Below, in pieces: positions 53,538 through 62,281 of a stretch of 64,000 bases of DNA. A model generated the notes under the pieces. The model saw only the letters and a list, made by a program, of their open reading frames with translations. It was not told the DNA's origin and did no database searches. This stretch comes from an uncultured Eubacteriales bacterium (GTDB lineage: Bacteria > Bacillota > Clostridia > Oscillospirales > Acutalibacteraceae): assembly GCA_934647945.1 (NCBI GenBank), contig CAKUFK010000004.1:79261-143260 (forward strand), read 5' to 3'. The first letter of the stretch is position 1. The number at the start of each line of letters is the position of its first letter. A program made the translations under genes and the position numbers.

Positions 53538-54006
53538 GTGGAAACACCAGCGTGTTGACCAGCAGGGAAATGAAGATGCCGATGAGTGTGTCGATCACCC
53601 GGTTGAGAGCGAACCAATATGGAGTGGTATCCATCCCGTGGGACACCACGACGCTCAAAAAGACTACACAGGTGATATAGGTCGCGGGCGTCTTTTTAAT
53701 CAGGACCGTCAGGTACATCAAGGGAATGATGGCGGCGGAGATGATCCCGTACCCAAGCAGCGGCCGGGCGGCAATCGGGCCGAGGCGCAGCAGCAGGAGA
53801 ATCAGCAGGCCGTAGGCGCCGCCGATCAGGGTGCCCACGGTGCGGTTGAGCGCGGCGGTAAAACTGTGACGCACATACGGCTGCATGCACAAGACCGCGG
53901 CGATGGCGGAATAGAACGGCATGCCGTCCTGCCGGACCAGATACACCACAAAGCATAAAAAGACCGCGAGCGCGGATTTCAGTATCCGCAGACCGACTTT
54001 GGGCAT
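53515..54006 (-). CDS. FUSC/aromatic acid exporter-like membrane protein
   Basis: 163 aa with about five hydrophobic segments. The pattern GLRILKSALAVFLCFVVYL, FYSAIAAVLCMQPYVRHSFTAALNRTVGTLIGGAYGLL and the terminal NRVIDTLIGIFISLLVN is that of the N-terminal membrane domain of FUSC/ArAE (DUF939) proteins. It lacks the cytoplasmic C-terminal domain, so it is the short form. Family members are proposed to export aromatic acids; this copy's substrate is unknown. The stop codon is inside the shared terminator. Confidence 0.8.
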   Translation of the reverse strand: MPKVGLRILKSALAVFLCFVVYLVRQDGMPFYSAIAAVLCMQPYVRHSFTAALNRTVGTLIGGAYGLLILLLLRLGPIAARPLLGYGIISAAIIPLMYLTVLIKKTPATYITCVVFLSVVVSHGMDTTPYWFALNRVIDTLIGIFISLLVNTLVFPQKPPPAE

Positions 54007-54129
54007 GCCGGAGCCTCTCTTTCTGGATGGATTGCCGGGACGTGGCCGTCCTGGCCGCGGAAAAATTCGGGTTCACCGGCGTATATGGCAAACCGCCGCC
54101 GGTGCCGGCCACGGATGGAGGAATCGTGT

Positions 54130-54390
54130 ATGAAGGGGGAAACGGGTTTGAAACTGTTTAAAAAAACATGCTGGCTCCTCGGCTTTTTGCCGGCCGTCAT
54201 CGGCGGGGGCCTGATCTGGCATATCTGGGACAACATGCGGATGACCAGCATGCTGACGGATATTCTGGCCATCACCGCCGTCGGCATCCTCGCGGCGGGC
54301 CTGACGGTTTCGGCGGTCGCCGCGCTGCTGGTGGTTTCCCGGTATCTGTGCGAAAAGGACCGCGGGCCGCGCCCGCCGGACCAATCGTAA
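54130..54390 (+). CDS. Small two-helix membrane protein, unknown
   Basis: 86 aa from ATG 54130 (GGAGG about ten bases upstream). Two membrane helices (WLLGFLPAVIGGGLIWHIW and ILAITAVGILAAGLTVSAVAALLVV) with a short loop, then a basic/Pro tail (RYLCEKDRGPRPPDQS). I do not recognise the family. It has a clear terminator behind it, so it is probably a real single-gene unit. Confidence 0.6.
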   Translation: MKGETGLKLFKKTCWLLGFLPAVIGGGLIWHIWDNMRMTSMLTDILAITAVGILAAGLTVSAVAALLVVSRYLCEKDRGPRPPDQS

Positions 54391-54421
54391 CCCCTTTTTT
54401 GCGTATAAACCCGGATTCCTC

Positions 54422-54470
54422 GAAGCCGTGAAGACCGTCCGGACGGTCTTAGCGGCTTCATCTGTTTTTT
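54422..54470 (+). terminator. Terminator after the two-helix protein gene
   Basis: Two nested stems, GAAGCCG/CGGCTTC outside AAGACCGTCC/GGACGGTCTT, then TCTGTTTTTT. Confidence 0.88.
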
Positions 54471-56346
54471 AGCCGTCCCGCCGGCCTTCCGCGTCCTGCT
54501 GCTCAAAGTACCGCACAATGGCCTCGGCCGCCGGCCGGGTCATCCCCTTGACTGCGGCGAGCGCGTCCGCGTCGGCCTCCCTCACCGCCCGCAGGGATCC
54601 GAAATGCCGCAGCAGCAGACGGGCGCGGTTTTCGCCGATCCCCGGGATTTTGGTCAGGGTGGTCCCCACGCTGTTTTTCGCCCGCTGCTGCCGGTGGAAG
54701 GCGATAGCGTAGCGGTGGACCTCCTCCTGGATGGAGGAAACGAGGGTAAAGGCGGAGCGCTTGGCCCCGATGGCGATCTCGCCGCCGTCCAGCGCGATGG
54801 CACGGGTGCGGTGATGGCTGTCCTTGACCATACCGAATACCGGTATGGCATAGCCGTACTGGTCCACCACGGGCCTGACGGCCGCCACGTGCCCCTTCCC
54901 GCCGTCGAGTAGGATCAGGTCGGGCAGGGTGCCGAAGCCCTTGTCCTCCCCCTTGTGCGCCTCGTATTCCTCCATGCGGCGGGACAGCACCTCCCGCATC
55001 GAGGCGTAGTCGTCCTGTCCGTCCACGGTTTTGATCTTGAATTTTCGGTATCCGGCTTTCAGGGGACGGCCGTTCTCGAATACCACCATCCCCGCGACGT
55101 TGTCGCTGCCGCCGGTATTGGAAATATCGTAGCTTTCGATCCGCACGGGCGGCGCGGATAGCCCCAGCAGCCGGGCCAGCTCGTCGAGAGCGGCCGCGTC
55201 CCGGCCCGACATACCGTTCTGGCGCGCGATCCGTTCGGCGGCATTGTCGCGGCACATAGCGATCAGCTGCGCCTGCTCCCCCTTTTGGGGCAGGACGATC
55301 CGTACCCGCCGCCGGCCGCCGGCCTTTTCGGTCAGCCAGTCTTCGAGCAGCTCCCGGTCCTCCACCTCGCCGTCAATCGTCACCTGATACGGCACCCGTT
55401 CCCGGATCGCGTAATACCGCCGGAGAAACTCCGAACGAACCGACGGCAGAGCGTCAGCCTCCTCGATGATAAAATCCTCTTTATCCGAAAGCGACCCGCC
55501 TGTAAACCGGAGCACCGCGAAACAGACGCCCTCCGGCCCCTGCGCCGCGGCGATGACGTCCTGCTCCTCGATGCGGGACATGACCACCTTCTGTTTCTGT
55601 CCGATTTTTCGGATGGCGTTCACCCGGTCCCGATACCGGGCAGCCTTTTCGAATTCCAGGTTCTCCGCCGCCGCCTCCATCCGTTCGGTCAGGAGCGCGG
55701 CCATCCGGCTCGATCCTTGGGTGAGCAGCTCGACGGCCTGGCCCACCCGTTCGGCGTAATCTTCCTCCCTGACCCGTCCGGTGCAGGGGGCGCAGCACTG
55801 GCCGATATAGTGGTTCAGACAGGGACGCTCCCGGCTTTTTCCGTAGGCCAGAGGGCGGGAACAGGTGGAGAGCTGGAAGACCCGGTTGGCCTCGTCGACC
55901 GTTTCCCGGACCACATAGGTACTCAGGTACGGCCCCAGATACCGCGCCCCGTCGTCCTGCTTGAGCTTGGCTTCCGATATCCGGGAATACGGCGGCGGGG
56001 ATATCCGGACATAATGGTATCCCTTGTCGTCCTTGAGCAGGATGTTGTATTTCGGATTATACTGCTTGATGAGTGAACATTCGAGCACGAGTGCTTCGAA
56101 TTCGCTGCCCACCACGATGGTATCGAAGTGATCCACCCGCCGGACCATCTGCCGCACCTTTTCGGTGTGGTTCGTATCCGAGCCGAAATACTGGCTCACC
56201 CGGTTTTTCAGCGCCTTGGCTTTGCCGATGTAAATGATGTCGCCGCGGGCGTCCTTCATGATATACACGCCGGGATCGAGCGGCAGGGCCATCGCCTGCC
56301 GTCTTAGCTCGGCGAGTTTGGGGTTCTTATCGGGAAGGGGATTCAT
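54469..56346 (-). CDS. uvrC: UvrABC excinuclease subunit C
   Basis: Makes both incisions in nucleotide excision repair with UvrB. 625 aa. GIY-YIG nuclease domain at the start (GVYIMKDARGDIIYIGKAKALKNRV), a Cys-containing linker (CLNHYIGQCCAPCTG), a UVR motif around residue 205, the RNase H-like endonuclease domain (YDISNTGGSDNVAGMVVFENG, DLILLDGGKGHVAAV) and a C-terminal helix-hairpin-helix pair (IPGIGENRARLLLRHFGSL). The stop codon lies inside the T-run of the preceding terminator. Confidence 0.97.
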   Translation of the reverse strand: MNPLPDKNPKLAELRRQAMALPLDPGVYIMKDARGDIIYIGKAKALKNRVSQYFGSDTNHTEKVRQMVRRVDHFDTIVVGSEFEALVLECSLIKQYNPKYNILLKDDKGYHYVRISPPPYSRISEAKLKQDDGARYLGPYLSTYVVRETVDEANRVFQLSTCSRPLAYGKSRERPCLNHYIGQCCAPCTGRVREEDYAERVGQAVELLTQGSSRMAALLTERMEAAAENLEFEKAARYRDRVNAIRKIGQKQKVVMSRIEEQDVIAAAQGPEGVCFAVLRFTGGSLSDKEDFIIEEADALPSVRSEFLRRYYAIRERVPYQVTIDGEVEDRELLEDWLTEKAGGRRRVRIVLPQKGEQAQLIAMCRDNAAERIARQNGMSGRDAAALDELARLLGLSAPPVRIESYDISNTGGSDNVAGMVVFENGRPLKAGYRKFKIKTVDGQDDYASMREVLSRRMEEYEAHKGEDKGFGTLPDLILLDGGKGHVAAVRPVVDQYGYAIPVFGMVKDSHHRTRAIALDGGEIAIGAKRSAFTLVSSIQEEVHRYAIAFHRQQRAKNSVGTTLTKIPGIGENRARLLLRHFGSLRAVREADADALAAVKGMTRPAAEAIVRYFEQQDAEGRRDG

Positions 56347-56450
56347 AGCGCGCCTCCTCGGCCGGACCCGGCCACACGGAAAAAGCGCGGCTGCCGAAGA
56401 CAGCCGCGTTTCATAGAACCAGTCGCTTATGGGAGAACAAACCGCCGGTC

Positions 56451-56714
56451 TTATTCCGCGAAGCCGGATTCGACCAGGGCCACCAGGCCGTCCACGGCTT
56501 CCGCCTCATCATTGCCGTCGGCGATGATGCGGATGTTGGTTCCCCCAACGATGCCCAGGGACAGCACGCCCAGCAAGCTCTTCGCGTTGACGCGGCGTTC
56601 CTCTTTTTCCACCCAGATGGACGATTTATACTCGTTGGCCTTCTGGATGAAGAAGGTAGCCGGGCGGGCATGGAGGCCAACCTGATTTTGGACCAAAACG
56701 TCTTTTACATACAT
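56451..56714 (-). CDS. ptsH: HPr phosphocarrier protein
   Basis: 87 aa phosphocarrier of the PTS sugar system. The active-site His is in GLHARPATFF at residue 15, and the regulatory Ser phosphorylated by HPr kinase is in NAKSLLGVLSLG at residue 46. Presence of His15 argues against Crh, which has Gln there. Separate promoter upstream; no enzyme I gene is adjacent, so it may supply catabolite control (HPr-Ser-P/CcpA) as well as transport. Confidence 0.93.
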   Translation of the reverse strand: MYVKDVLVQNQVGLHARPATFFIQKANEYKSSIWVEKEERRVNAKSLLGVLSLGIVGGTNIRIIADGNDEAEAVDGLVALVESGFAE

Positions 56715-56777
56715 GACGGAAACTCCCTCTCATCTCTCTAACGCCATTCTAAACAAAAACCCTGATGGAATAGTGTT

Positions 56778-56805
56778 ATTATACCACATTTACCCGCCCC
56801 GTCAA
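56778..56805 (-). promoter_or_regulatory. ptsH promoter
   Basis: Minus strand TTGACG (56800-56805), 16 bp, TATAAT (56778-56783). Confidence 0.75.
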
Positions 56806-56953
56806 TCGGTTTTGCCCCCAGAAATCGCCTAAAACCGCATTTTTGGCTGGCTGCCCTATTTTCCGAAAAAAGAAGTTGACGGATTTGTTTGTTCTAACAA
56901 GAAGCGTGAATAATTTTTGGTGAGATAAACCGAATAATCCAGAAATACTCCTG

Positions 56954-57754
56954 TCAATTTTCGTCATTTTTGTCTGTGTGTGCCATTTCAGGATCGTATG
57001 AATCCACCCGACCTGTCTCTTCCTTCAGCTTATGACGCATGACCCAGAGGCGTTCCTTCTCCGTCAGATCCGCCTTTTCGAGCAGATCGGGGCGCTGCCT
57101 CATGGTACGCAGCAGGGATTGCTCCCGCCGCCATTTGGCGATGTTCGCGTGGTGGCCGGAGAGCAGAACCTCGGGCACCTCCCGCCCTTCCCATACGGCG
57201 GGACGGGTGTATTGGGGGTATTCGAGCAGGGAAGAAAAATGGCTTTCCTCTGTAAAACAGACCTCATCCGCCAGCACTCCGGGCACCATGCGGGAAACGC
57301 AATCGACCAGGACCATAGCGGGCAGCTCGCCGCCGGTAAGGACATAATCCCCAATGGAGATCTGCTCGTCTACAAGGGCCTCGATCGCCCGCTCGTCCAC
57401 CCCCTCGTAATGCCCGCATAGGATGCAGAGGGAGGGGAGCTCCGCCAGCTCTTTCGCCCGCTCCTGGGTCAGGACCGTACCCTGCGGGGACATGTAGACA
57501 AAATGGGGGCGGGTGCCCAGTTCTCCACACACGGCCCGGAAGGCGTCGGCAATGGGCTGGGCGTACATCACCATTCCCATCCCGCCGCCATAGGGATAAT
57601 CGTCCACCTGTTTCTGTTTGTTGAGGGTGTAGTCCCGGATCTGATGAGCGTGGATTTCCAGGATCCCCTTCTCCTGTGCCCGTCCGAGGATGCTCTCCCC
57701 CAGCACCGCCATACAGCTTTCGGGGAACAGGGTCAATACATCAAATCTCATCAT
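56954..57754 (-). CDS. trmD: tRNA (guanine(37)-N1)-methyltransferase
   Basis: Forms m1G37 next to the anticodon to prevent frameshifting. 266 aa. SPOUT-fold motifs: RFDVLTLFPE start, DYPYGGGMGMVM near residue 58, CGHYEGVDERAIEALVDEQISIGDYVLTGGELPAM around 115-150 with the SAM-binding knot, and PAVWEGREVPEVLLSGHHANIAKWRRE. Two adjacent ATGs (57754, 57751); either overlaps the end of rimM, indicating coupling. Confidence 0.96.
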   Translation of the reverse strand: MMRFDVLTLFPESCMAVLGESILGRAQEKGILEIHAHQIRDYTLNKQKQVDDYPYGGGMGMVMYAQPIADAFRAVCGELGTRPHFVYMSPQGTVLTQERAKELAELPSLCILCGHYEGVDERAIEALVDEQISIGDYVLTGGELPAMVLVDCVSRMVPGVLADEVCFTEESHFSSLLEYPQYTRPAVWEGREVPEVLLSGHHANIAKWRREQSLLRTMRQRPDLLEKADLTEKERLWVMRHKLKEETGRVDSYDPEMAHTDKNDEN

Positions 57755-58259
57755 CCAACAACCCCGGCATGGGACGCAGGCGCAAAACGCCGCCATCCGT
57801 GTCAATCAGTGCGATCACCTGCGGAATGGCGGGGATCAGGATCTCCCGCCCGTCCCGGTACCGCATGTGGTAAACGTCGTTGGCACCCGTGGCGCTGACG
57901 TCGGTGAGCTCTCCATAAAGCTCTCCCGTATCCGCATCGACGATCCGAAGCCCCAGGAGATCCTGGATAAAATGCCGGCCGGGTTCCAGCTTCACGTCGT
58001 CCCGGTGGAGATAGAGAATCCGCCCCCGCAGCGCTTCCGCCTCTGCCACGGTATCCACCCCCTCCAGCTTGACAAGGGCCATATTTTTATGGGCACGGGC
58101 CTTGATTTTGACCGGCTGTACGCCGTCCCTGTCGAGATATAGGGTGGACAAGGCGGCCAGAACCGCCGGGGAATCGCACCAAGGCTGGACCCGCAGCTCC
58201 CCCCGGACGCCGTGGGTACCCACGACCTGTCCCGCCTCCAAATAGGTCTGTTTCGGCAT
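57741..58259 (-). CDS. rimM: Ribosome maturation factor RimM
   Basis: 16S rRNA processing protein, 172 aa. An N-terminal RimM domain (LEAGQVVGTHGVRGELRVQPWCD) is joined to a PRC-barrel C-terminal domain (FIQDLLGLRIVDADTGELYGELTDV, DVYHMRYRDGREILIPAIPQVI). The start at 58259 has AGGAGG upstream. Normally it follows rpsP-khpA; here ~1.07 kb of hairpin elements separates them. Confidence 0.95.
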   Translation of the reverse strand: MPKQTYLEAGQVVGTHGVRGELRVQPWCDSPAVLAALSTLYLDRDGVQPVKIKARAHKNMALVKLEGVDTVAEAEALRGRILYLHRDDVKLEPGRHFIQDLLGLRIVDADTGELYGELTDVSATGANDVYHMRYRDGREILIPAIPQVIALIDTDGGVLRLRPMPGLLDDEI

Positions 58260-58339
58260 GTTTGTCCTCCTTCTTTCTCCGCGAAGCGGCGGCCGGCTGT
58301 CCAACACAACGCGGCATAGGGCAAGGCCGGCCCGGCTCC

Positions 58340-58812
58340 AGAGGGCCTCTGGCCCCGGGGACCGGTTGGGCGCAGGGCTGAAAAAAGACGGCAGCCCCAA
58401 CCCCCGGGGCCGCAGCCCCTTTTTTATTTGGGCCGGTTCGGGTGGCGGCGTTCGAGTCGATTTTCATAGAGAGAAAATCGACAGAACCACCCGGGGGTTC
58501 CAAGGGGTTCACCCCTTGACACGTCTTTGCCTTCTTTCTTCGTGTGAAGAAAGAAGGTGGCCATCAGGCCAAACCTGTATAAAACGGCTTTTCGGTTTGT
58601 CCGCGCATACCATGCGGCATCCCGCTGAAAAGGATATCGAATGCGCGGCCACATCCTTTCTCCGCGTGGAGAACACGTTCGGAACCAGCCGTTCCGAACG
58701 GAGCAAAGAGACGCTTAGGGGGTGCCCCCATAAGCACCCCGGATGGTCGGCCGGTTTTCTTTTCAGGAAAACCGGTGGGTACGATATCTCCTGAACCGAC
58801 GTTCATACAACA
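58340..58812. repeat. Modular hairpin element, unit C1
   Basis: Non-coding unit with hairpins at 58456-58482 (10-bp), 58501-58518 (7-bp), 58530-58557 (12-bp, loop GTGT) and 58750-58776 (10-bp with a terminal G-T), plus short GC-rich hairpins near 58672-58700 and 58718-58740. 58354-58482 matches 58821-58949 of unit C2 at an offset of exactly 467 bp, with four mismatches and no gaps. The end (58777-58815) matches the end of A1 (33974-34016). Confidence 0.85.
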
Positions 58813-59215
58813 AGGGGGAACCCGGGGACCGATTGGGCGCAGGGCTGAAAAAAGACGGCAGCCCCAACCCGCGGGGCCGCAGCCCCTTTTTTATTTGGGC
58901 CGGTTCGGGTGGCGGCGTTCGAGTCGATTTTCATAAAAAGAAAATCGACAAGCAGCCTGGGGGTGCCAAGGGGGGCTCCCCTTGGCGCTTCTTTTCCCCC
59001 TTTCTTTGAGAAAAGAAAGGGGGTGCCTGCGCGGCACAAGCGCTGCTGAAAAGGATATCGAATGCGCGGCCACATCCTTTTGTCCCCGGCGGCAAAAGGA
59101 GGCAAAAGCGCCGCTGGGGGATATCCCCGGGCCCCGAGTGATCCTGCCGGTTCTCTTTTTAGGAGAACCTCCCCAACGATATCGCAAAAACCCTCGATAA
59201 GCAAGGGACTGCGGC
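58813..59215. repeat. Modular hairpin element, unit C2
   Basis: Second tandem unit. Hairpins at 58923-58949 (10-bp), 58965-58985 (8-9 bp, CCAAGGGG-type), 58996-59023 (11-bp), 59076-59099 (7-bp arms CCTTTTG/CAAAAGG) and an imperfect one about 59147-59168. It carries the AAAGGATATCGAATGCGCGG block also found in C1 at 58629-58648. Coding frames of 60-226 codons across it have no start signals and change between copies; considered spurious. Confidence 0.8.
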
Positions 59216-59279
59216 CCCAGGGATAAAGACGCGAGGCCGGCAAACGGCGCGGCCCCGCGCCTGCCCTACAGACGCGAAA

Positions 59280-59304
59280 TGCGGGCCACGATGCATGGCC
59301 CGCA
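59280..59304 (-). terminator. Hairpin downstream of khpA
   Basis: TGCGGGCCA / TGGCCCGCA 9-bp stem with loop CGATGCA or equivalent, 28 bp past the khpA stop on the minus strand, followed by TTT. It may separate khpA from rimM transcription. Confidence 0.6.
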
Positions 59305-59331
59305 AAGGGTGTTTCGCCTGCCGCCAGGGCA

Positions 59332-59568
59332 TCAGTCGTCGATTTCGACCGAAACCTTGGCGTTCTGCCGGGTGGCGGCCGCACGCATGACCGTGCGCAG
59401 CGCCTTGGCGATCCGGCCCTGTTTGCCGATGACACGGCCCATGTCGTCCGGGGCGACCCGCAGATGGAACACGACGGTTCCATCCTCCGTGGGCGCGTCC
59501 TCGGTCACGGTGACGGCATCGGGATCCTCGACCAAGCCTTTCGCCATGTCGATGAGCAGTTCTTTCAT
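59332..59568 (-). CDS. khpA: KH domain RNA-binding protein KhpA
   Basis: 78 aa single KH domain protein that binds RNA, in other Firmicutes together with KhpB/Jag, influencing cell elongation and small RNAs. The KH GxxG loop is GKQG in MGRVIGKQGRIAKALRTVM near residue 50. Start at 59568 behind AAAGGAAAGG; an upstream in-frame ATG at 59595 lacks a site. Located after rpsP as usual. Confidence 0.92.
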   Translation of the reverse strand: MKELLIDMAKGLVEDPDAVTVTEDAPTEDGTVVFHLRVAPDDMGRVIGKQGRIAKALRTVMRAAATRQNAKVSVEIDD

Positions 59569-59649
59569 GATACAGGCCTTTCCTTTCACATTCATGGGAC
59601 GCGATGCCTATACCGCCGCGCGGCGGCCGCATCACATGTTCTTCCAGAA

Positions 59650-59889
59650 TCAGACGCCGGCTCTCTTGAGCAGATCCTTGACCGTATCGGTCGGCTGGGC
59701 TCCGTTGGCAATCCATTTCTGCGCCTTTTCGACATCCACCTTCACCACGGCCGGCTCCTCGAGGGGATTGTAATAGCCGATTTCCTCGATGAAACGGCCG
59801 TCGCGGGGATAGCGGGAATCCGCCACCACGATACGATAGAACGGGGACTTTTTCGCGCCCATGCGGCGCAGACGAATTTTCACTGCCAT
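59650..59889 (-). CDS. rpsP: 30S ribosomal protein S16
   Basis: 79 aa small-subunit protein. MAVKIRLRRMGAKKSPFYRIVVADSR start and DGRFIEEIGYYNP are the conserved core. GGAGGAACAACAA precedes the ATG at 59889. Between ffh and khpA. Confidence 0.96.
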   Translation of the reverse strand: MAVKIRLRRMGAKKSPFYRIVVADSRYPRDGRFIEEIGYYNPLEEPAVVKVDVEKAQKWIANGAQPTDTVKDLLKRAGV

Positions 59890-59988
59890 TTGTTGTTCCT
59901 CCAATAAAGTGAAATGGTAGATGGGTAACCACGGGTCGGCCCCGCGGTTATGCCTCTATATTCTTCAACCACATCCATGGATTGAATA

Positions 59989-61347
59989 CTAAAAACCAAA
60001 CCGGCGACCGCCCCGGCCCATACCGGCGAGCCCCGCGAGGCCCCGGCCGCCTTTCTTGCCAAGGCTCTTCATCTGCTTCATCATCTGGCGCATGCTCTCA
60101 TATTGCTTGATCAGGCGGTTGACATCCTCCACCTTCATGCCGCAGCCCGCCGCGATACGGCGCTTGCGGGAGGGATTGATGAGGTCGGGCTTGGCCCGCT
60201 CCGCCCCCGTCATAGAGAGGATGATCGCCTCGGTCCGGGAAAACTGTTTTTCGTCGATATCCACGTCCCGCAGTTGTTTGCCGACACCGGGGATCATCCC
60301 GAGCATCCCCTTGATGTCCCCCATCTTCTGGATCTGGCGGAACTGGTCGAGCAGGTCGTTGAAATCAAATTTATCCTGCTGCATCTTGCGGGCGAGGGCC
60401 TCGGCTTCCTTTTCATCGATCTGCTGCTGCGCCTTCTCGATGAGGGACATCACGTCCCCCATTCCCAGGATACGGGACGCCATCCGTTCGGGATGGAACA
60501 CCTCGAGATCGTCGAGCTTTTCGCCGATGCCGGCGAACTTGATCGGCTTGCCGGTCACAGCCCGGACCGACAGGGCCGCGCCGCCTCTCGTATCGCCGTC
60601 AAGCTTGGTGAGCACCACGCCGTCGATGCCGAGCGCCTCGTTGAAGGAAGAGGCAACGTTGACAGCGTCCTGGCCGGTCATGGCATCCACCACCAGGAGG
60701 ATCTCCCCCGGCGAAACAGCGGCCTTGATCTCCTGCAGCTCTTTCATCAGGGTCTCGTCGATGTGGAGCCGGCCGGCGGTGTCGAGGATGACATAATCGT
60801 TGCCGTGGTCCTTCGCATGGGAGAGCGCCCGTCTGGCGATCTCGACCGGGTTGCCTTGCCCCATCTCGAATACCGGAACCCCAGCCTTCTCCCCGACCAC
60901 CTGCAATTGGGCGATGGCGGCAGGACGATAGACGTCACAAGCGACGAGGAGGGGGCGGTGCCCCTGGCTCTTCAGCATTTTGGCCAGTTTGGCGGAATGG
61001 GTGGTCTTACCCGAACCCTGCAGGCCGCACATCATGACGGCACAGGGAGGACGGTTTGCCGACGCCAGGCGCGCCGCCTGGCCACCCATCAGGGCGGTCA
61101 GCTCTTCATTGACGATCTTGACCACCATCTGGGCGGGGGTGAGGCTTTCCATGACCTGGTTTCCCACCGCCCGCTCGGTGACGGCGGCGGTGAAATCCTT
61201 GGCCACTTTATAGTTCACGTCCGCTTCCAGGAGGGCGAGGCGCACCTCCCGCATCGCGTCGCGCACGTCTTTTTCGGTGAGCTTGCCCTTGTTCCGCAGC
61301 CGCTTGAAGGCGGCGGAGAGCTTGTCGGAGAGTCCTTCAAACGCCAC
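59989..61347 (-). CDS. ffh: Signal recognition particle protein Ffh
   Basis: 452 aa GTPase that targets nascent membrane proteins together with 4.5S/scRNA. N domain, then G1 GLQGSGKTTHSAKLA near residue 107, DTAGRLHID near 190, TKLDGDTRGGAALSV near 247, and the Met-rich M domain with the SRP RNA-binding segment (SRKRRIAAGCG) and Gly/Arg tail. 37 bp after ylxM. Confidence 0.97.
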   Translation of the reverse strand: MAFEGLSDKLSAAFKRLRNKGKLTEKDVRDAMREVRLALLEADVNYKVAKDFTAAVTERAVGNQVMESLTPAQMVVKIVNEELTALMGGQAARLASANRPPCAVMMCGLQGSGKTTHSAKLAKMLKSQGHRPLLVACDVYRPAAIAQLQVVGEKAGVPVFEMGQGNPVEIARRALSHAKDHGNDYVILDTAGRLHIDETLMKELQEIKAAVSPGEILLVVDAMTGQDAVNVASSFNEALGIDGVVLTKLDGDTRGGAALSVRAVTGKPIKFAGIGEKLDDLEVFHPERMASRILGMGDVMSLIEKAQQQIDEKEAEALARKMQQDKFDFNDLLDQFRQIQKMGDIKGMLGMIPGVGKQLRDVDIDEKQFSRTEAIILSMTGAERAKPDLINPSRKRRIAAGCGMKVEDVNRLIKQYESMRQMMKQMKSLGKKGGRGLAGLAGMGRGGRRFGF

Positions 61348-61384
61348 GGGGATACCTGCCTTTCATGCAAAATCGCGGGGAGGG

Positions 61385-61750
61385 TCAGGCCTCGGCGAGC
61401 TGGTCGGAAAGGGCGGCGATCTGCCGGGCCTTTTCCTCGATATCGCGGGAATAGCCGAAGCGGTCGTTGAGTTCCTGGATCTCGCCCGCAGCTTGGCGGA
61501 TGGCGGCGATCCCCTCCCGCATCTGACGGAAACGGCGGGCTAAATGGAGGCGGTCTTCCATATCCAAAAGCTGGGCCTCGGCGCGCTTGATGGAATCGCG
61601 CACCCCCTGGCGGGTGATCCCCTCGTTTTCCGCAATTTCTGACAGAGACAGGTCGTTATCGTAGTAGAGCTCAACCACATCCCGCTGTTTGTCGGTCAGC
61701 ATATCGCCGTAAAAATCGAACAACAGCGCAATCTCGAGGTTTTTGGCCAT
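61385..61750 (-). CDS. ylxM: YlxM/p13-like SRP-associated DNA-binding protein
   Basis: 121 aa helix-turn-helix protein of the UPF0122 family always found before ffh. N-terminal LEIALLFDFYGDMLTDKQRDVVELYYDNDLSLSEIAENEGITRQGVRDSI (read in parts) is sigma-70 region 4-like. In streptococci it modulates SRP. Start at 61750 behind AAAGGAG. Confidence 0.92.
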   Translation of the reverse strand: MAKNLEIALLFDFYGDMLTDKQRDVVELYYDNDLSLSEIAENEGITRQGVRDSIKRAEAQLLDMEDRLHLARRFRQMREGIAAIRQAAGEIQELNDRFGYSRDIEEKARQIAALSDQLAEA

Positions 61751-61849
61751 GACCGGTCTCCTTTCACCGCATTTCGATTCCCACAGACCAAAGGAAAAAC
61801 GCCCGGATGCTTCCAAGCGTTTCACTGTAAAGGAAAAAGCTTTACACGT

Positions 61850-61878
61850 ATTATACACGATGGCCGGCGCTTTGTCAA
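61850..61878 (-). promoter_or_regulatory. Promoter of the ylxM-ffh-rpsP-khpA operon
   Basis: Minus strand: consensus TTGACA (61873-61878), 17 bp, consensus TATAAT (61850-61855). Confidence 0.88.
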
Positions 61879-61953
61879 GTGCCGGCTGCCTGGTTTTTCG
61901 TCAAATTTTGCCCCGCGGGACAAGAAAAATTTTCCATCCCCGTCAAAGGCCAT

Positions 61954-62172
61954 TCAGTCGAGCCGGAAGTCGTCCTCATCGAACTTGCCGGGGCCCTTCG
62001 GGCGGGTCGGAATCCGCCGGAGAGGGTCGTATTCGAAGCGGCGGCAATGATGATACAGAGGCATAACCCCTTTCCGGCTGCACAGCACGGCGTTTCCGTC
62101 CGAAGAACGGCGGCCGTAGGCGCATACCTCGCAGGCGGGGGAGATGGTGTTGCCATAGAGCTTGCGGCGCAT
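61954..62172 (-). CDS. Small Cys-rich protein, 72 aa
   Basis: Begins MRRKLYGNTISPACEVCAYG behind an excellent AAAAGGAGG. Four cysteines are arranged CEVC...C...C (CEVCAYG, AVLCSRKG, HHCRRFEYDPLRR), and the C-terminus is KFDEDDFRLD. The pattern suggests a small zinc or Fe-S binding protein. I recall similar small proteins in Oscillospiraceae but no function. It sits at the 5' side of the ylxM operon promoter. Confidence 0.7.
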   Translation of the reverse strand: MRRKLYGNTISPACEVCAYGRRSSDGNAVLCSRKGVMPLYHHCRRFEYDPLRRIPTRPKGPGKFDEDDFRLD

Positions 62173-62281
62173 GGAAGGGGACCTCCTTTTTCGCGGGAAG
62201 AGCTTTCTTGCGGCACCGCCGCCGTCTCTTCCATCGTCGGACACCCTTCAGTATAGCAGAAATGCTGTCGAAAATCCACGG

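Noticed and set aside
58803..59483. 226-codon and several 60-140-codon frames in the hairpin regions
   Set aside because: They run through palindromes, have no ribosome binding sites, and are not kept in frame between element copies, so they look spurious.
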